A DNA stretch of 64,000 nucleotides from Orobanche coerulescens. Its lineage: Eukaryota > Streptophyta > Magnoliopsida > Lamiales > Orobanchaceae. The first letter of the stretch is position 1; each line of letters begins with the position of its first letter. The notes under the pieces are model-generated. The model saw only the letters and a list, made by a program, of their open reading frames with translations. It did not search any database and was not told where the DNA came from. Below, piece by piece: positions 10,617-23,656 of this stretch. The DNA lies in assembly GCA_033398695.1 (NCBI GenBank), contig CM065802.1, positions 149,530,096 to 149,594,095 of the forward strand. Reading direction: 5' to 3'. The position numbers and the translations under genes were made by a program.

Positions 10617-12204
10617 TGTAACGCCCTGGCTTTCTTAATTAAAAAGAACGTTACACAGCTCATTTTTTTTCTTAAATTTTTTTTATATAAATTCGGAGTA
10701 TTTGCGGAAGCATTTTAGTCAGTAAATCTTCAATAAAACTCGTTTATTCAACCATCAGTACACTTTTACAAAAACATGGGAAATCAAATATTCGGACATA
10801 TTCCGTTGAAATTTATATTCGTCGAAGAACATCAAGTGTTTCGTAAAAATAATAATAATTACGGCGACAACATCTTTTATTATTTAGAACTTCATCATGT
10901 TGGGAGTATGTATTCATCTTCTGCTTGTCCCGTTCGTCGATTCCTTAGCCTGAAAAACATAAATGACGAGGTGTGAGTACGCGAGCATACTCAGTGAGAT
11001 TAAACCCTTATAAATCGTCAAAATCATGTTGTGTAATGCACATAAAACATTCTTATCTGTGTGAGACTCGTCTCGGATTTCTTTCATTCTTTTGACCCCT
11101 CTTGGGTCGTCATGTTACACGACACAACGATGACCGTAACATATTAAAACAGTATAACCTCACCGCTTGTCAAATCTTGAAATATCTTCCTTTGAATTTG
11201 GCTCGGTTGTCCTTCTTGGATCCCGGATACGCTTCTCCTAGCACTTGAAAATACTTTTTCATATTTCCGGTCATAAATTCTTGATGTAAAATCTGAAATC
11301 TCTTTGAGGACTTTTATCAAACACCTTTGAAAAACTGTCAGATTTGAGCTTCCTGTTTCATCGGGCTTTTTGAAGCCTTTATAATTTTTGGAAGGTAAAT
11401 ATATTACGGGCGTTTTATAGTAGAGGTCCATAGCTTCAAATTTATATGTGATATGTACAAAAACACGTCCGGTAACATGTATAAATAGGGGCTCAAAATC
11501 GGTTAAAAATCAACCATACCCGGACAGCTGGAAGCCTTATCCAGACAGCTGGCCGAGAAGCTTCTGTCGGTCGTGACCGACCTTATCCGGACAGCTGGCC
11601 GAGAAGCTTCTGTCGGTCGTGACCGACCTTATCCGGACAGCTGGACATACTTATCCGGATAGTGGCCGAGAAGCTTCTGTCGGTCGTGACCGACCTTATC
11701 CGGACAGCTGGACAGCCTTATCCTGATAGTGGTCGAGAAACTTCCGTCGGCCGTGACCGGCATATGTCGGTAGGCGTGTCCGGCGGTGACCGGCAAATGT
11801 CCGGCGGTGACCGGCAGATGTCCGTCAACTTGGCTCGGCCGGTTCGACCCCTTCCTGATGTCCAAATTCGATTTTCAATTGCTCCGACTCATCGGAGTTA
11901 AATCTTCGATATGCTCGGAACGGATTTTCGATAATAGTAATAAAATAATTTAATATTATTTTTGCAATATAAGTGTTTTGTAATGAAATTTTATCGTATC
12001 AAAATCGTCGGAACTTTTCGAAATCACTTTCATAAATTCTAAAAATGATCCTTATAATTTATTTTGAAATCTTTTCCTTTTAACTCCTTCATTTTATGCT
12101 AGGAACGTATCGGTCCAAGTATCGGACAACCTGTAAATATTTAAATCAAAATCCATGATCGTTAGCAAAATAAATAGCATTTAAATAAGTATTGGGGCGT
12201 TACA
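10617..12204 (-). repeat. Tek-1 5' LTR
   Basis: 1588 bp. At 11515-11765 it holds a GC-rich array of units of about 60 bp with the near-palindrome CGGTCGTGACCG. On the element's strand a TATA-like word (plus-strand tataaatagg, about 11484-11493) follows directly. The array is therefore placed like an upstream promoter element. Confidence 0.88.
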
Positions 12205-12209
12205 ACTTC

Positions 12210-13622
12210 ATAGTGGTGATCGAGTTCTTTATAAATTTTAATAGAGGGCAACCGAACAGGTTTATGGTCTATTAACCTTCATAAAGTGGTGTCCAACACC
12301 AACCCATCTAATAAATGATTCGATCTTATTTTTCCCCTTATTCACTCCCCTAAACCTATACGATTTCTGTAGTTCGTGAATAAGTTAAGTTTATACCATC
12401 GACGCTGATCAATTTCACAGTTGAATCTTATTCAGCAATCGGACATGTTTCTAGGGATAAGATTTGCTCCAACCGAAGGCATCCAATGCACTCTCAAAAT
12501 TTATCGACCCTCCCCGAACGATTACCCCGATAACTCAGAAGCATAACACATCCGGTTTGGATTTCAATTTTCCGAGAGCTCGATGGAGGGAAGGAAAACC
12601 TTGAAACCTTTTAAACTTAATATTTTATCGTGGGAGAATTTTCGCGATTAATATTACACTTTGCACATTAATTCATTTAAGCGCGTTTGTCAACATTCAT
12701 ACCATATGAATAAAACATTCCCAACCTAGTTGCTACCAACATGCAGTTCATTGACCGTTCCTAGAACAAAAACATCGTAATCTAATTACATGTCTTGAGT
12801 CTTGAATCTTCGTCACCTCAAATAGATCTTCCTCCAGTCTTTTCATTACATATAAATTTTACATCGAAAAATTGCATCCAATAAACAAATTTTTCTAGTA
12901 AAATAAATAGGCTCAAAACGGACTTTACAACCCAATCGAATAAAAACAAATGATTCAAAAACTAGGTCCATGAACTATATCACTATTCAAATAATAATGC
13001 AACAATCACATTAAAATTAATGGTATAAATAATTAATCTAAATATTGATCCAATCAGCATAAAATTCATCCATAAGAATTAATCCAATTAATTCACACAA
13101 CCAATCATTTTAACTTGTTCCGAATGAGAAAAATATTTCATTAAATTCATTCCTTTAAGAATAACTACCATATTATATCTTAGTCAAATTAAATCCAATT
13201 TAATTTTCGAGAAATTAATTACCGAACAAAATATAAAAATGGAGTCGAAAACACACGGCTGGAGCCAAGCCCGCGGCCTATCATGCGGTCTGAAATCTCA
13301 GACCGCGGTCCTTCACAAAATCGGACCGCAAGACAGCGACCGACAGTCTCCCGGCAGCCCCGAGCTGCCGGGTCTGGCCACTTTTCCGGTTCGTCTTTTT
13401 GTCTCGAATCCAAAAATAATATTTTTTGATTTTTTATATTACACATTTAAATCAGTTTTTTTAAAAGAAAAATATATTTATATTGTAACGTAAAATCATG
13501 AAAAACAATTTTTAGATGAACAATTAAAATTTAATGATTAAAACAATTATGATTCTAAATCATAAAAACATCCAATCAATCATTCCAAATGCTAAATATC
13601 ATATATATGATTGCAAGACCTT
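12210..13622 (-). other. Ang-2 leader (non-coding), with GC-rich hairpins
   Basis: Untranslated leader between PBS and gag, aligned by eye with the leaders of Ang-1 (32573-33209, 35202-35950) and Ang-3 (37743-39194). It is AT-rich except for a GC island at 13240-13400. That island has a 9-bp stem (GCGGTCTGA/TCAGACCGC, 13285-13306) and an 8-bp stem (CCCGGCAG/CTGCCGGG, 13350-13372). I see no conserved open frame. Long leaders are usual in Angela elements and may hold packaging signals. Confidence 0.65.
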
Positions 13623-13634
13623 GCTCCGATACCA
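13623..13634 (-). other. Ang-2 primer-binding site
   Basis: Minus strand TGGTATCGGAGC next to the 5' LTR end; one base away from the standard initiator-Met PBS TGGTATCAGAGC. Confidence 0.85.
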
Positions 13635-13635
13635 C

Positions 13636-14092
13636 TATTGGGATTCGATGCCTAAAACGAAGGCGCAACAAAAGCAAAATGAATTTTAACCGAACCCCAA
13701 AACGGACCGATCATGCAACGTATATACGAATATAAATGGAAAAGAGTAAAGTAACCGAAACATACCCTTGTAGTCCTATGATTAAATATTGATGAAGAGT
13801 TTGCCACAAACTGAATTTTGCAAGCCTTCTTGAAAAATTCCCGAGCACCAAAAAAAATGTGCCTCCACTAGCCACGTGCCGATAGATGACCGGAAAAATT
13901 CTATATTTTCATGTTCTCTTAGAACACGGATAAAAGAAAAAATATTTAGCTTATAATTTTACAAATACTCTAAGTAATGCAAAATATTTTTCTCTCAATT
14001 TTTCTCTTCATTTTTTCTCTTAGAAATGATGAAGAACTTGAAAAAGAAAACTCTCTCTCCTTTTCCTTGTTATTGCCGCGAGATGTTGTCAT
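13636..14092 (-). repeat. Ang-2 5' LTR, segment next to the PBS
   Basis: Starts tattgggattcg (the terminal CA on the element's strand has become TA) and matches the 3' LTR from 3184 until about 3640, where Tek-2 interrupts it. Confidence 0.85.
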
Positions 14093-15785
14093 TGTAACAC
14101 CCCCAGAATACGTCCGGAAATGTTACACGCCGTAGGCCCTTCTCACAAGGATCTACCAGGCTAAACTCCACTAGACTACACAATGATTGACCGACCGGGG
14201 TCAATCTAAATACAACACAGACCGACAAGGTCATTAAACAATTCAGAAACTATTGAATTTTACATCTCAATGACAAAAATAAACTTTCACACAAAAAGGG
14301 ATGACAACTCCATTTAATAAATGAAAATCTACACCCGTGCAAGGGTGAATACTCAACCAAATGGGAAAATACCGACCCAGATGGAATAAAAGAAAAAGAC
14401 TCTCACTCTTATGTGATTAGCATCGTCATCTTCCATCTCCTTCCAAGCCAATCCCGTGACTGCTCCCGAGCTGCCAAAACCTGAGCGCATAACAGGCACC
14501 CACCCCCCGAAAACTCGGGGGTTAGCAAACTGGAATTTTGCTAGTGCAAGTACATAATATACAAGATATACAAACAATAACAACACAAAATTCAACCGTC
14601 GTGAAGCCTTAACACAAACCATACATTCCCATAGTCAACACAGAATAGCACTCGCATACACAAGGTGAAAGATAATCACATAGTCATATTCTCTTTACGG
14701 AACATAACATCAATGAAACTTTAAACGAGCCCAAGGAGTCAGGAAAATCCCTTTTGTAAAAGGAAAAGTATTTTGATAAGATAGTTTACAAACGTTATTA
14801 TTGACTCGGGCCATCTTGGGGTTTTGAAAATCGAATGGGAATACTTTTGGAAAATAATTTCAAAAGCTCTCGGGTTCTTGACCCAACATATGGAAAACAA
14901 TTACACGAAAGCCATGTCACGTTATTCGGGGTCCTCAACCCAATTTATAGAACATTGTCACAAACGAAATCATTACAACATCTCACAGGGTTTTCAACCC
15001 AATCCAAATAACATTATTCAAGAGATCAATCATCTCAACATTTCACAGGGTCCTCGACCCAATACACAGAATAGCACCACAATACAATCAAAGGCACAAT
15101 CTATCATTCGACATATCCTGCTCAAGACCCCCGATTAATTAACCCTCAGAGATTTCATCAAACCTCCTTGGTTAGTTAACCCTGATACCAACGCTTTAAA
15201 AACAAGTTGAAACAAACTTTCAAAAAAACACGAATCGCGGTGTATAACAAGACAAACATTTAAAAGTGAGTTGAAAGAATTTGAGATACGAACATCATTC
15301 GGTAATGGGGTCTTAGCTATCACTCAAATACCCATAACCAATAAGCCTGCCAGGCGCCTCCCTTGCGCACCTGTGTACCGGTGCTCACTCCACTATGTTG
15401 GCCGCTCCTTGAACATATCACCGCGCCGGCGATCACTCCCGCAAGAGCTGCCCCTTGCGCGCGCATTAGGTAACACCGGCGTTTACCACCCATATGGAGC
15501 CGCACATTGCAGCATACACCAGGCCGGAGTGCACGCCCCGCCCTCAGAGGTTCCCGGATACGACGTTTCTCACAACAAATATCTACATTTTTTCAAACAT
15601 CAAGCACACAGACAAACGTCACAACAATTATCAACTCAGTACATCAAGTCACACAATTTCTCCGCCAGTCCATAACCACACAAATAAACAATAACACGCA
15701 CGTTATCAATCAAAACTCAATCACAATAAGCCTTCAAGCATAACCAACCAACACCGCACATATATCGCTATATTGCGACTCAACC

Positions 15786-15817
<32 letters not shown>

Positions 15818-17282
15818 CCTTACTATATTATTTGAATAAGTATAGTTCATCCATCAATCCAAGTTGAGTACGTCAACTAGTGTTAGCATTCATCACTCAT
15901 CATTCATCGACATAGGCATATATATCAATATACGTATATACATACATATATTTAACATATAAATATATATATATATATATACACATATATATACATCCGT
16001 ATAAAATCATACACTTCGACAACAATGATTTCACGCAGTTACAATTCATATATCAAGGTACTTGCCTTGGTAATCTCTCGCGGATACTCCGAAAATACGG
16101 TCGATTGGCAAAATCCGGAACTCCAATGAAAACAAAGATCGGAAGGGCTCAACACCAGATTTTTGTAGGGAATTCGTCCCTAATATCCTATCATCGAATA
16201 AACAGTCAATCACACGAGGAAAAACATCACAAGACGACCGAATCTCCCTCAGCGACATTTTCCCGGACACCTTGAAGGTGTCAAGTGAAAACTCATATAA
16301 ATGACGAATCGGACATGAAAAAATCGTGGAAAGATGATGAAATTGATAGAATACAACTTAATCTACAATTATCCATCAGTAATCTAAGTTCATATGGCTC
16401 GAACGAACGAAATCTACCAAGATCCCCAAATTTCCCAAAGTTTGGATTTTAGGAAAATCTAACCTTGATTCGGTCGATTGAAGGATGTTATGGAATGATA
16501 GATCAATGATATGAACTGAGGATCTCCATGGATTTGTTGTTCAACAACATGCATTCTTGCTCTCAAAACCTCTGGCCGCGGAAGGAAAAGAATGAAATGA
16601 AAAATGTGTTGAAACAGGGCTGCTCGGTCAAATATATAGGCAGACCGCCCTAGCGTACGCTAGCGTGCCGGCAGCGTGCGCTAGCGGGCCGACCATGGTC
16701 CAGTCCAGAGGCTCCTGGACTGACCCTCGCCAGTAGCGCGCGCTAGCCGCCGAGCCGCATGCGCCACGCTCGCCGGTTAGCGCAGCGACCGCCAGAAGGC
16801 GGCGCCACGGCCAATCCTCCGAGTCTGTAACCTTAGGGCCTCACCGCCGGCCTGGCAGAAGGCGCTGGTGCCGCATAGCGTGCGCTTACGCCTGCCGGTT
16901 AGCGTCTGCAGCCTCCGGCAGATAGCGTCGCTATGCCGGCCTCGCGCGCCGTCCGCCCGGCCGCCACTGCCGTGCAGTTCCTCCCAGAACTATCTCGGCG
17001 CCTGGGCCAGGCTGCGGTTCCTCCCGCAACCGTCCGGCCAGCACCCGGCTGCTGTGGCCTAACGACTCGATTCTTAAAAATGCACTGAACGAACACGACG
17101 AAACGCTCGCGGACAACAACATCGATCCGAAATGAAATTAATATACAACAAATCACCACATATGGCCATAAACACAAAATCGATTGTCGAAAAAAATAAT
17201 ACCAACACTCGAAAACCGAGAAATTTCCGGTCTAAAAAAAGAAAAATTCGAATTAATCAGAATAAAAATCTCGGATATTACA
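14093..17282 (-). repeat. Tek-2 3' LTR
   Basis: Contains, in plus coordinates, a three-hairpin block at 14483-14542, three diverged repeats of about 50 bp at 15375-15520, (TA)n runs at 15788-15816 and 15963-15981, and a GC-rich region of TAGCG(N)nCGCTA words at 16650-17000 just upstream (element strand) of a TATA word at about 16632-16641. A hydrophobic open frame (14353-14622, minus) recurs in the other LTR. Confidence 0.87.
15788..15816. repeat. (AT)n microsatellite in Tek-2 3' LTR
   Basis: About 14 AT dinucleotides; the matching site in the other LTR (21093-21120) has a similar length. Confidence 0.95.
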
Positions 17283-19414
17283 TTCTACCCCCTTAAAATA
17301 AGTTTCGTCCCGAAACTTAAAATAGAGAGCGGCGGAACAATCAAGGAAATAACTACTTGCTCAGCCCCAAAACATCACAAGCAATGCGCGAATGCGAGGT
17401 TCTAAAAATGTAAGTGAACACGATAAGTCGAGGTGGAGGAGTATGAATTTCGAGACAAAATCTCTAAGAATTAAGAAAATCACAAAACAGATCAGACGTC
17501 CTGAAACCATGTTTCGAGCTCGACCAACCGCATTCAAGTTCATAACACATTCAGAAGTGTTAATTGCATGCGTGGGAATAGTAGTTTCGAACAAAATTTT
17601 GCAAGGATCAAGTTCAGATGTGGAAAGACCACAATAATCCATGGAGTCTGACAAAACAACTCTGAAATTCATTCGGAGGATGGTAGGCTAGGTAGAACAT
17701 GGTAGTTTGAAATCATCGATAGGATCACAATTGAATTACCAACAATGAAAGGTCACACAATACCGGAAATACTAAGAAAAGTACGGGTAATACACTCCCC
17801 CATACTAAAAGGACATTACGATCCCGAAACTTAGAACAACAAAAGATGGAAATGTAAAGCAATGAAACGAAAAACGATCGAAGTCACGATTGTTGGAATC
17901 AGCAACGATTAGGACATATTACAAAATATTCATTCTCCAATGTTAGGCTCCTCAGAAGGAGACATAGGGTTTCGGGACATTCTCCGGTCACTTGCTCTGT
18001 TCGCCAACAGGGTAGTATTCTTTGCCAGTTCGGAAATTATCTCACAATGTTTCTCCCGATGACCTTCACACCCGCACCGGTAACAAGTCAAGAGTGGAAA
18101 GGGACAATTTGCAGGAACATGTCCCCGACGATTGTAGTTGAAGCACCCTCCCTTCTTACTGAGAGTCACCGATGCTGGCTTGGGATTCCCAGCGCTCACT
18201 CCCGATCGCGAAGACGACGCGTTCGAACGACGTGGGGGTTTGGGAGCCTTAGACTCTTCACCGACCAAAAATTTCCCAGATGTCCTCGGTCTCTTGGCTT
18301 CGCTCGTGGACTCGACTACTGAGGAGATTTAATAGGATATCGTTTGATTTTGATACTCCTTCACTGTAGCATGAATCGTTGTCGTACGAACCAGCTCGCT
18401 GCTTCTATTCCCATCATCACGTCTACGTCCGCCGAGGCTCGACATACTAATGCAGATAATACCGTTCAACAATATTAATTTATCAGTCGTACAATATACC
18501 ACAATTATCACCCGAGTTTTAGTTAGCATCCTTAGAATAACGGTAATATCGTAAAGCACAAAGTTTTATGAAGTCAATTTCGAGTCCTTCGACGAGGACG
18601 ATTATTATATGTATGCACTTAATGAAAACAAATTTTTGGAAAAGAGGGCTAGTCACGTTGCGCCCAAGACTTGTAAATACTATCTTTTATTTCGGAAGAG
18701 GAAGTTTATATAATGACTCTAAAAATTATTTTCGAGTAATGTATAAAAGAAAAATTGAAAATTGAATTGTAACTAATTTGAAATATTTCAAAAGTGTTGA
18801 GTCCCAAATACCATAATTTTGAAAATCTTTCCTCTTCTACCAAAATGTTTATTCGAAAGAATTTTCCACCGAGACACGTGACCATTTAACATGACGACAT
18901 TAAATCATGGCTTTTCACAATGTTAGAAAATTTCAAAGCACCACTTTAAAATATTCGTGATACTACAGCGCCGTGGGCCCCGTGCCGGAACCCACCAGGC
19001 AAAAATAAAACTCAATTTGCAAGATACCAAAAGCCATCTCGAAATACTCACGCAGCGGATAAAATTAACACTCAAAGATTTACTCTAATGAAATGTAGAA
19101 ATCGATAAATATGCTCGACTTCTAAAGCATACTACATAGCCATTTTTACTCGGACCGTATACGCATCCTATATCCTAAAACAATAATATCACCAACAAGT
19201 TACAATCCCTAGTTCACATTAAACACATTAGCACAATATAATCAAATACATATATAAAGGGACTTACGATCGGGAGACTTACCATCACGGATTGCCTGAA
19301 GATGATGTCGGAACCACGATACTAATCACAACTCTGTTGCGCGCGACTTACACCGGACATGGACTTGACCCAACGGCCTAGGTTTTTCGCAAACCTAAGC
19401 TCCGATACCATAAT
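17283..19414 (-). other. Tek-2 internal region
   Basis: 2132 bp between the LTRs. On the element's strand it starts with the PBS (TGGTATCGGAGC, 19399-19410) and a leader of about 1.1 kb with no convincing frame, then the gag fragment at 17930-18268, then non-coding sequence to the polypurine stretch at 17283-17300. No protease, reverse transcriptase or integrase motif is visible in any frame. Confidence 0.75.
17930..18268 (-). pseudogene. Tek-2 gag fragment with two zinc knuckles
   Basis: A 112-codon frame. After a Ser/Pro/Lys-rich start it has two knuckles in a row: CFNYNRRGHVPANC, in which the second Cys is Tyr, and CYRCGCEGHREKHC, with a complete C-x2-C-x4-H-x4-C pattern. This is the RNA-binding tail of a chromovirus gag. 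The capsid part that should precede it is absent, and no protease follows. Tek-3 keeps a fragment at the same distance from its PBS. Confidence 0.72.
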
Positions 19415-22400
19415 TGTAACACCCCCAGAATACGTCCGGAAATGTTACACGCCGTAGGCCCTTCTCACAAGGATCTACCAGGCTAAACTCCACTAGACTA
19501 CACAATGATTGACCGACCGGGGTCAATCTAAATACAACACAGACCGACAAGGTCATTAAATAATTCAGAAACTAATGGATTTTACATCTCAATGACAAAA
19601 ATAAACTTTCATACAAAAAAGGATGACAACTCCATTTAATAAATGAAAACCTACACCCGTGCAAGGGTGAATACTCAACCAAATGGGAAAATACCGACCC
19701 AGATGGAATAAAAGAAAAAGACTCTGACTCTTGTGTGATTAGCATCGCCGTGTTCCATCTCCTTCCAAGCCAATCCCGTGATTGCTCCCGAGCTGCCAAA
19801 ACCTGAGTGCATAACAGGCACCCACCCCCCGAAAACTCGGGGGTTAGCAAACTGGAATTTTGCTAGTGCAAGTACATAATATACAAGATATACGAACAAT
19901 AACAACACAAAATTCAACCGTCATGAAGCCTTAACACAAACCATACATTCCCATAGTCAACACAGAATAGCACTCGCATACACAAGGTGAAAGATAATCA
20001 CATAGTTATATTCTCTTTACGGAACATAACATCAATGAAACTTTAAACGAGCCCAAGGAGTCAGGAGAATCCCTTTTGTAAAAGAAAAAGTATTTTGATA
20101 AGATAGTTTGCAAACATTATTATTGACTCGGGCCGTCTTGGGGTTTTGAAAATCGAATGGGAACACTTTTGGAAAATAATTTCAAAAGCTCTCGGGTCCT
20201 TGACCCAACATATGGAAAACAATTACACGAAAGCCATGTCACATTATTCGGGGTCCTCGACCCAATTTATAGAACACTGTCACAAATGAAATCATTACAA
20301 CATCTCACAGGGTTTTCAACCCAATCCAAATAACATTATTCAAGAGATCAATCATCTCAATATTTCACAAGGTCCTCGACCCAATACACAAAATAACACC
20401 ATAATACAATCAAAGGCACAATCTCTCATTCGACATATCCTGCTCAAGACCCCCGATTAATTCACCCTCAGAGATTTCGTCAAACCTCATTGGTTAGTTA
20501 ACCCTGATACCAATGCTTTAAAAACAAGTTGAAATAAACTTAAAAAAAACACGAATCGCGGTCTATAACAAGACAAACATTTAAAAGTGAGTTGAAAGAA
20601 TTTGAGATACGAACATAGTTCGGTAACGGGGTCTTAGCTATCACTCAAATACCCGTAACCAATAAGCCTGCCAGGCGCCTCCCTTGTGTACCAGTGTACC
20701 GGCGTTCACTCCACTATGTTGGCCGCTCCTTGAACATGTCACCGCACCGGCGATCACTCCCGCAAGAGCCGCCCCTTGCGCGCGCATTAGGTAACACCGG
20801 CGTTCACCACCCATATGGAGCCGCACATTGCAGCATACACCAGGCCGGAGTGCACGCCCCGCCCTCAGAGGTTTCTCACAACAAGTATCCACATTATTTC
20901 AAACATCAAGCACACAGACAAACGTCACAACAATTATCAACTCAGTACATCAAGTCACACAATTTCTCCGCCAGTCCATAACCACACAAATAAACAATAA
21001 CACGCACGTTATCAATCAAAACTCAATCACAACAAGCCTTCAAGCATAACCAACCAACACCGCACATATATCCCTATATTGCGACTCAACCGAATATATA
21101 TATATATATATATATATATAACCTTACTATATTAAATGAATAAGTATAGTTCATCCATCAATCCAAGTTGAGTACGTCAACTAGTGTTAGCATTCATTAC
21201 TCGTCATTCATCGACATAGGCATATATATATCAATATACGTATACACATACATATATTTAACATATATATATATATATATATACATATATACATCCATAT
21301 AAATTCATACACTTCGACAACAATGATTTCACGCAGTTACAATTCATATATCAAGGTACTTGCCTTGGTAAACTCTCGCGGATACTCCGAAAATACGGTC
21401 GATTGGGAAAATCCGGAACTCCAATGAAAACAAAGATCGGAAGGGCTCAACACCAGATTTTTGTAGGGAATTCGTCCCTAATATCCTATCATCGAATAAA
21501 CAATCAATCACACGAGGAAAAACATCACAAGACGACCGAATCTCCCTCAGCGGCATTTTCCCAGACACCTTGAAGGCGTCAAGTGAAAACTCATATAAAT
21601 GATGAATCGGACATGACAAAACTGTGGAAAGATGATGAAATTGATAGAATACAACTTAATCTACAATTATCCATCAGTAATCTAAGTTCATATGGCTCGA
21701 ACGAATGAAATCTACCAAGATCCCCAAATTTCCCAATGTTTGGATTTTAGGAAAATCTAACCTTGATTCGGTCGATTGAAGGATGTTATGGAATGATCGA
21801 TCAATGATATGAACTGAGGATCTTCGTAGATTTGTTGTTCAACAACATGCATTCTTGCTCTCGTAACCTCCGCCGCTAAGGAAAAGAATGAAATGAAAAT
21901 GTTGAAACAGGTGCTCGGTCAAATATATAGGCGGACCGCCTAGCGTGCGCTAAGCGTGCCGGCGTGCGCTAGCGGCTGACCATGGTCCATCCTGAGGCTC
22001 CTGGATCGACCCTCGCTCGTAGCGCGCGCTAGCCGCCGAGCGCAGCGCTACGCCTCGGTTAGCGCGCAGCGACCGACCGTAGCGTGTGCTACGGCCAACT
22101 CTCCGAGTCCGAACCTCGGGGCCTCACCGCCGGCCCGGGTAGCGTCTGCCAGGTGCCGCATAGCGTGCGCTATGCTCGCGGTTAGCGCGGCAGCCTCCCG
22201 GGCAGATGGCGTACGCTATGCCGGTCCTCGTTGCGCCTGTCCGGGCGCCATCTGCTGCCGGTTCCTCCCGCAACCGTCCGGCCGATGCCTGGGCCATGCG
22301 GTTCCTCCCGCAACCGTCCGGCCAGCGCCCGGCTGCCGTGGCCTGACGACTCGATTCCTAAAAATGCACGGAACGAACACGACGAAATGCTCGCGGGCAA

Positions 22401-22565
22401 CAACATCGATCCAAAATGAAATTATTATACAATAAATCACCACATATGGCCATATACACAATATCGATTGTCGAGAAAAATAATACCAACGCTCGGAAAC
22501 CGAGAAATTTCCGGTCTAAAAAAGAAAAATTCGAATTAATCAGAATAAAAATCTCGGATATTACA
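19415..22565 (-). repeat. Tek-2 5' LTR
   Basis: 3151 bp. Near-identical to the 3' LTR over long runs, including the three-hairpin block (19805-19864) and (AT)n at 21093-21120. The GC-rich array (21928-22215) differs by many short indels. On the element's strand a TATA word (plus aatatatagg, about 21921-21930) follows the array. Confidence 0.87.
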
Positions 22566-23099
22566 ATTAATGTGAGCTATAGAATGATGATGGTGGTGGA
22601 GATATAAAAAGAAAAGTCCACACCCCATGCCAAAACCTATACAAAAAAATATACACCAAGTGTATATGTTCCCAACCCCACCATATAATCATATCTCATT
22701 AAAAAAACAAATATAGAGATATATTTGGAGGGGGGAGCAACAAGAAATAATGGAGGATATGGTTCATTTCGATCCATGAAACAGACCGTCGTGTATCTAG
22801 TATGAAAGATACACCTTGATACGTTTCAAATAAAATTAATACAATTAGTTAATCTAATTGATTAATTATATTCAAATATTATTTCTCCAAAAAATAATTA
22901 TTTATGAATTAAATTAATTACCAGTAATTTATTTAATTCACCGAACTGATTTATTTTATCCAATAAATTAAATTAGACATCTAACGTCTAAAATTTAATT
23001 AAGAGATAATAAGCTCAAATTAATCCGTCGTCTCCCTAATGCGCGACTCGATAGGTCAGTCTCAATAAGCAATGGGGGGAACTAAAGAATTATAGCACT
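22566..23099 (-). repeat. Ang-2 5' LTR, middle segment
   Basis: Continues the alignment with the Ang-2 3' LTR (about 3640-4170) between Tek-2 and Tek-3. The G run of the 3' LTR is here only ggaggggggag (about 22727-22737). No gene. Confidence 0.82.
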
Positions 23100-23656
23100 T
23101 GTAATACCCGTAATTTCAATTTTCGGTAAATTTTTTTCGGCGAAAGTCCGTTTTGACGACTCGCTCGTGACCGTTCCGTCATTCCGGGAATGATTAATTC
23201 TGCACTTTTTGTCATCCGAGTTCGTTTCGGTGTCGTTTTGTTGAGTTCCGTGCTTTTTAGCGGTTTTTCCGCACTTGAGTTCGATTCTTGTGAATCTCGT
23301 CCGAAACTGTTGTTTCGAGTTTCTCGTAAGTTCATTTAATGTTATTATTCATGTTGCGAGCTTCGACTTGGTGTTTCGATCGTGTATCGTGTATTTCGGA
23401 CGTTTTGGGCCATTTTCGTAATTTCCCAAAGTTTGGGGTAATTACTTTCCGTTGTCGAATTTCGAGCCTTCGGGTGGTCGGAATCGTGTGTTCTATTAGT
23501 GCTCGAATTCGTCTTTGCGAGTACTTCGTAATCGTATCTTCGATTCGTATTCAGGTTCGGGTTTCGGGGTCGTTCGGGCCGTCGGAGTTGTCCCGGGCTG
23601 AGTCATGGCCGGCAGCCTGTGCCGATCGCCGAGTTACGGCCGGTAGTGCTCGGCAG

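Larger units (their letters stand above)
8329..12204 (-). mobile_element. Tek-1: short-bodied gypsy-type LTR element inside the Ang-2 leader
   Basis: Two LTRs (8329-9892 and 10617-12204) of TGTAACGCCC...GGGGCGTTACA form flank only 724 bp of internal sequence. The target duplication ACTTC is perfect (8324-8328 and 12205-12209). A PBS next to the right LTR and a purine tract next to the left LTR set the minus orientation. The internal sequence near the left LTR contains, on the minus strand, a form of the GTTTCGGGACGAAA stretch common before Tekay 3' LTRs. It has no gag or pol, so it must have depended on an autonomous relative. Confidence 0.9.
14093..22565 (-). mobile_element. Tek-2: gypsy element with 3.2-kb LTRs and a gutted body
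   Basis: LTRs 14093-17282 (3190 bp) and 19415-22565 (3151 bp) of TGTAATATCC...GGGTGTTACA form (minus strand) flank 2132 bp. PBS at 19399-19410 and the CGGGACGAAACTT/purine stretch at 17283-17318 fix the minus orientation. The only coding trace is a gag zinc-knuckle segment. The target duplication is not clear: gtcat on the left, attaa on the right. Its LTRs share several blocks with Tek-3, so the two belong to one group. Confidence 0.87.

Noticed and set aside
13239..13493. Frames over the GC island of the Ang-2 leader (also 37940-38179 in Ang-3 and 35563-35748 in Ang-1)
   Set aside because: The translations are unrelated to each other. The islands make open frames because GC-rich sequence has few stops.
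14353..14622. Hydrophobic 89-codon minus-strand frame, repeated as 80 codons at 19675-19917
   Set aside because: Both lie at the same place in the two Tek-2 LTRs, so their likeness comes from LTR identity. The frame spans the three-hairpin block, has no partner in Tek-3 or Tek-4, and no known motif beyond a short hydrophobic run.
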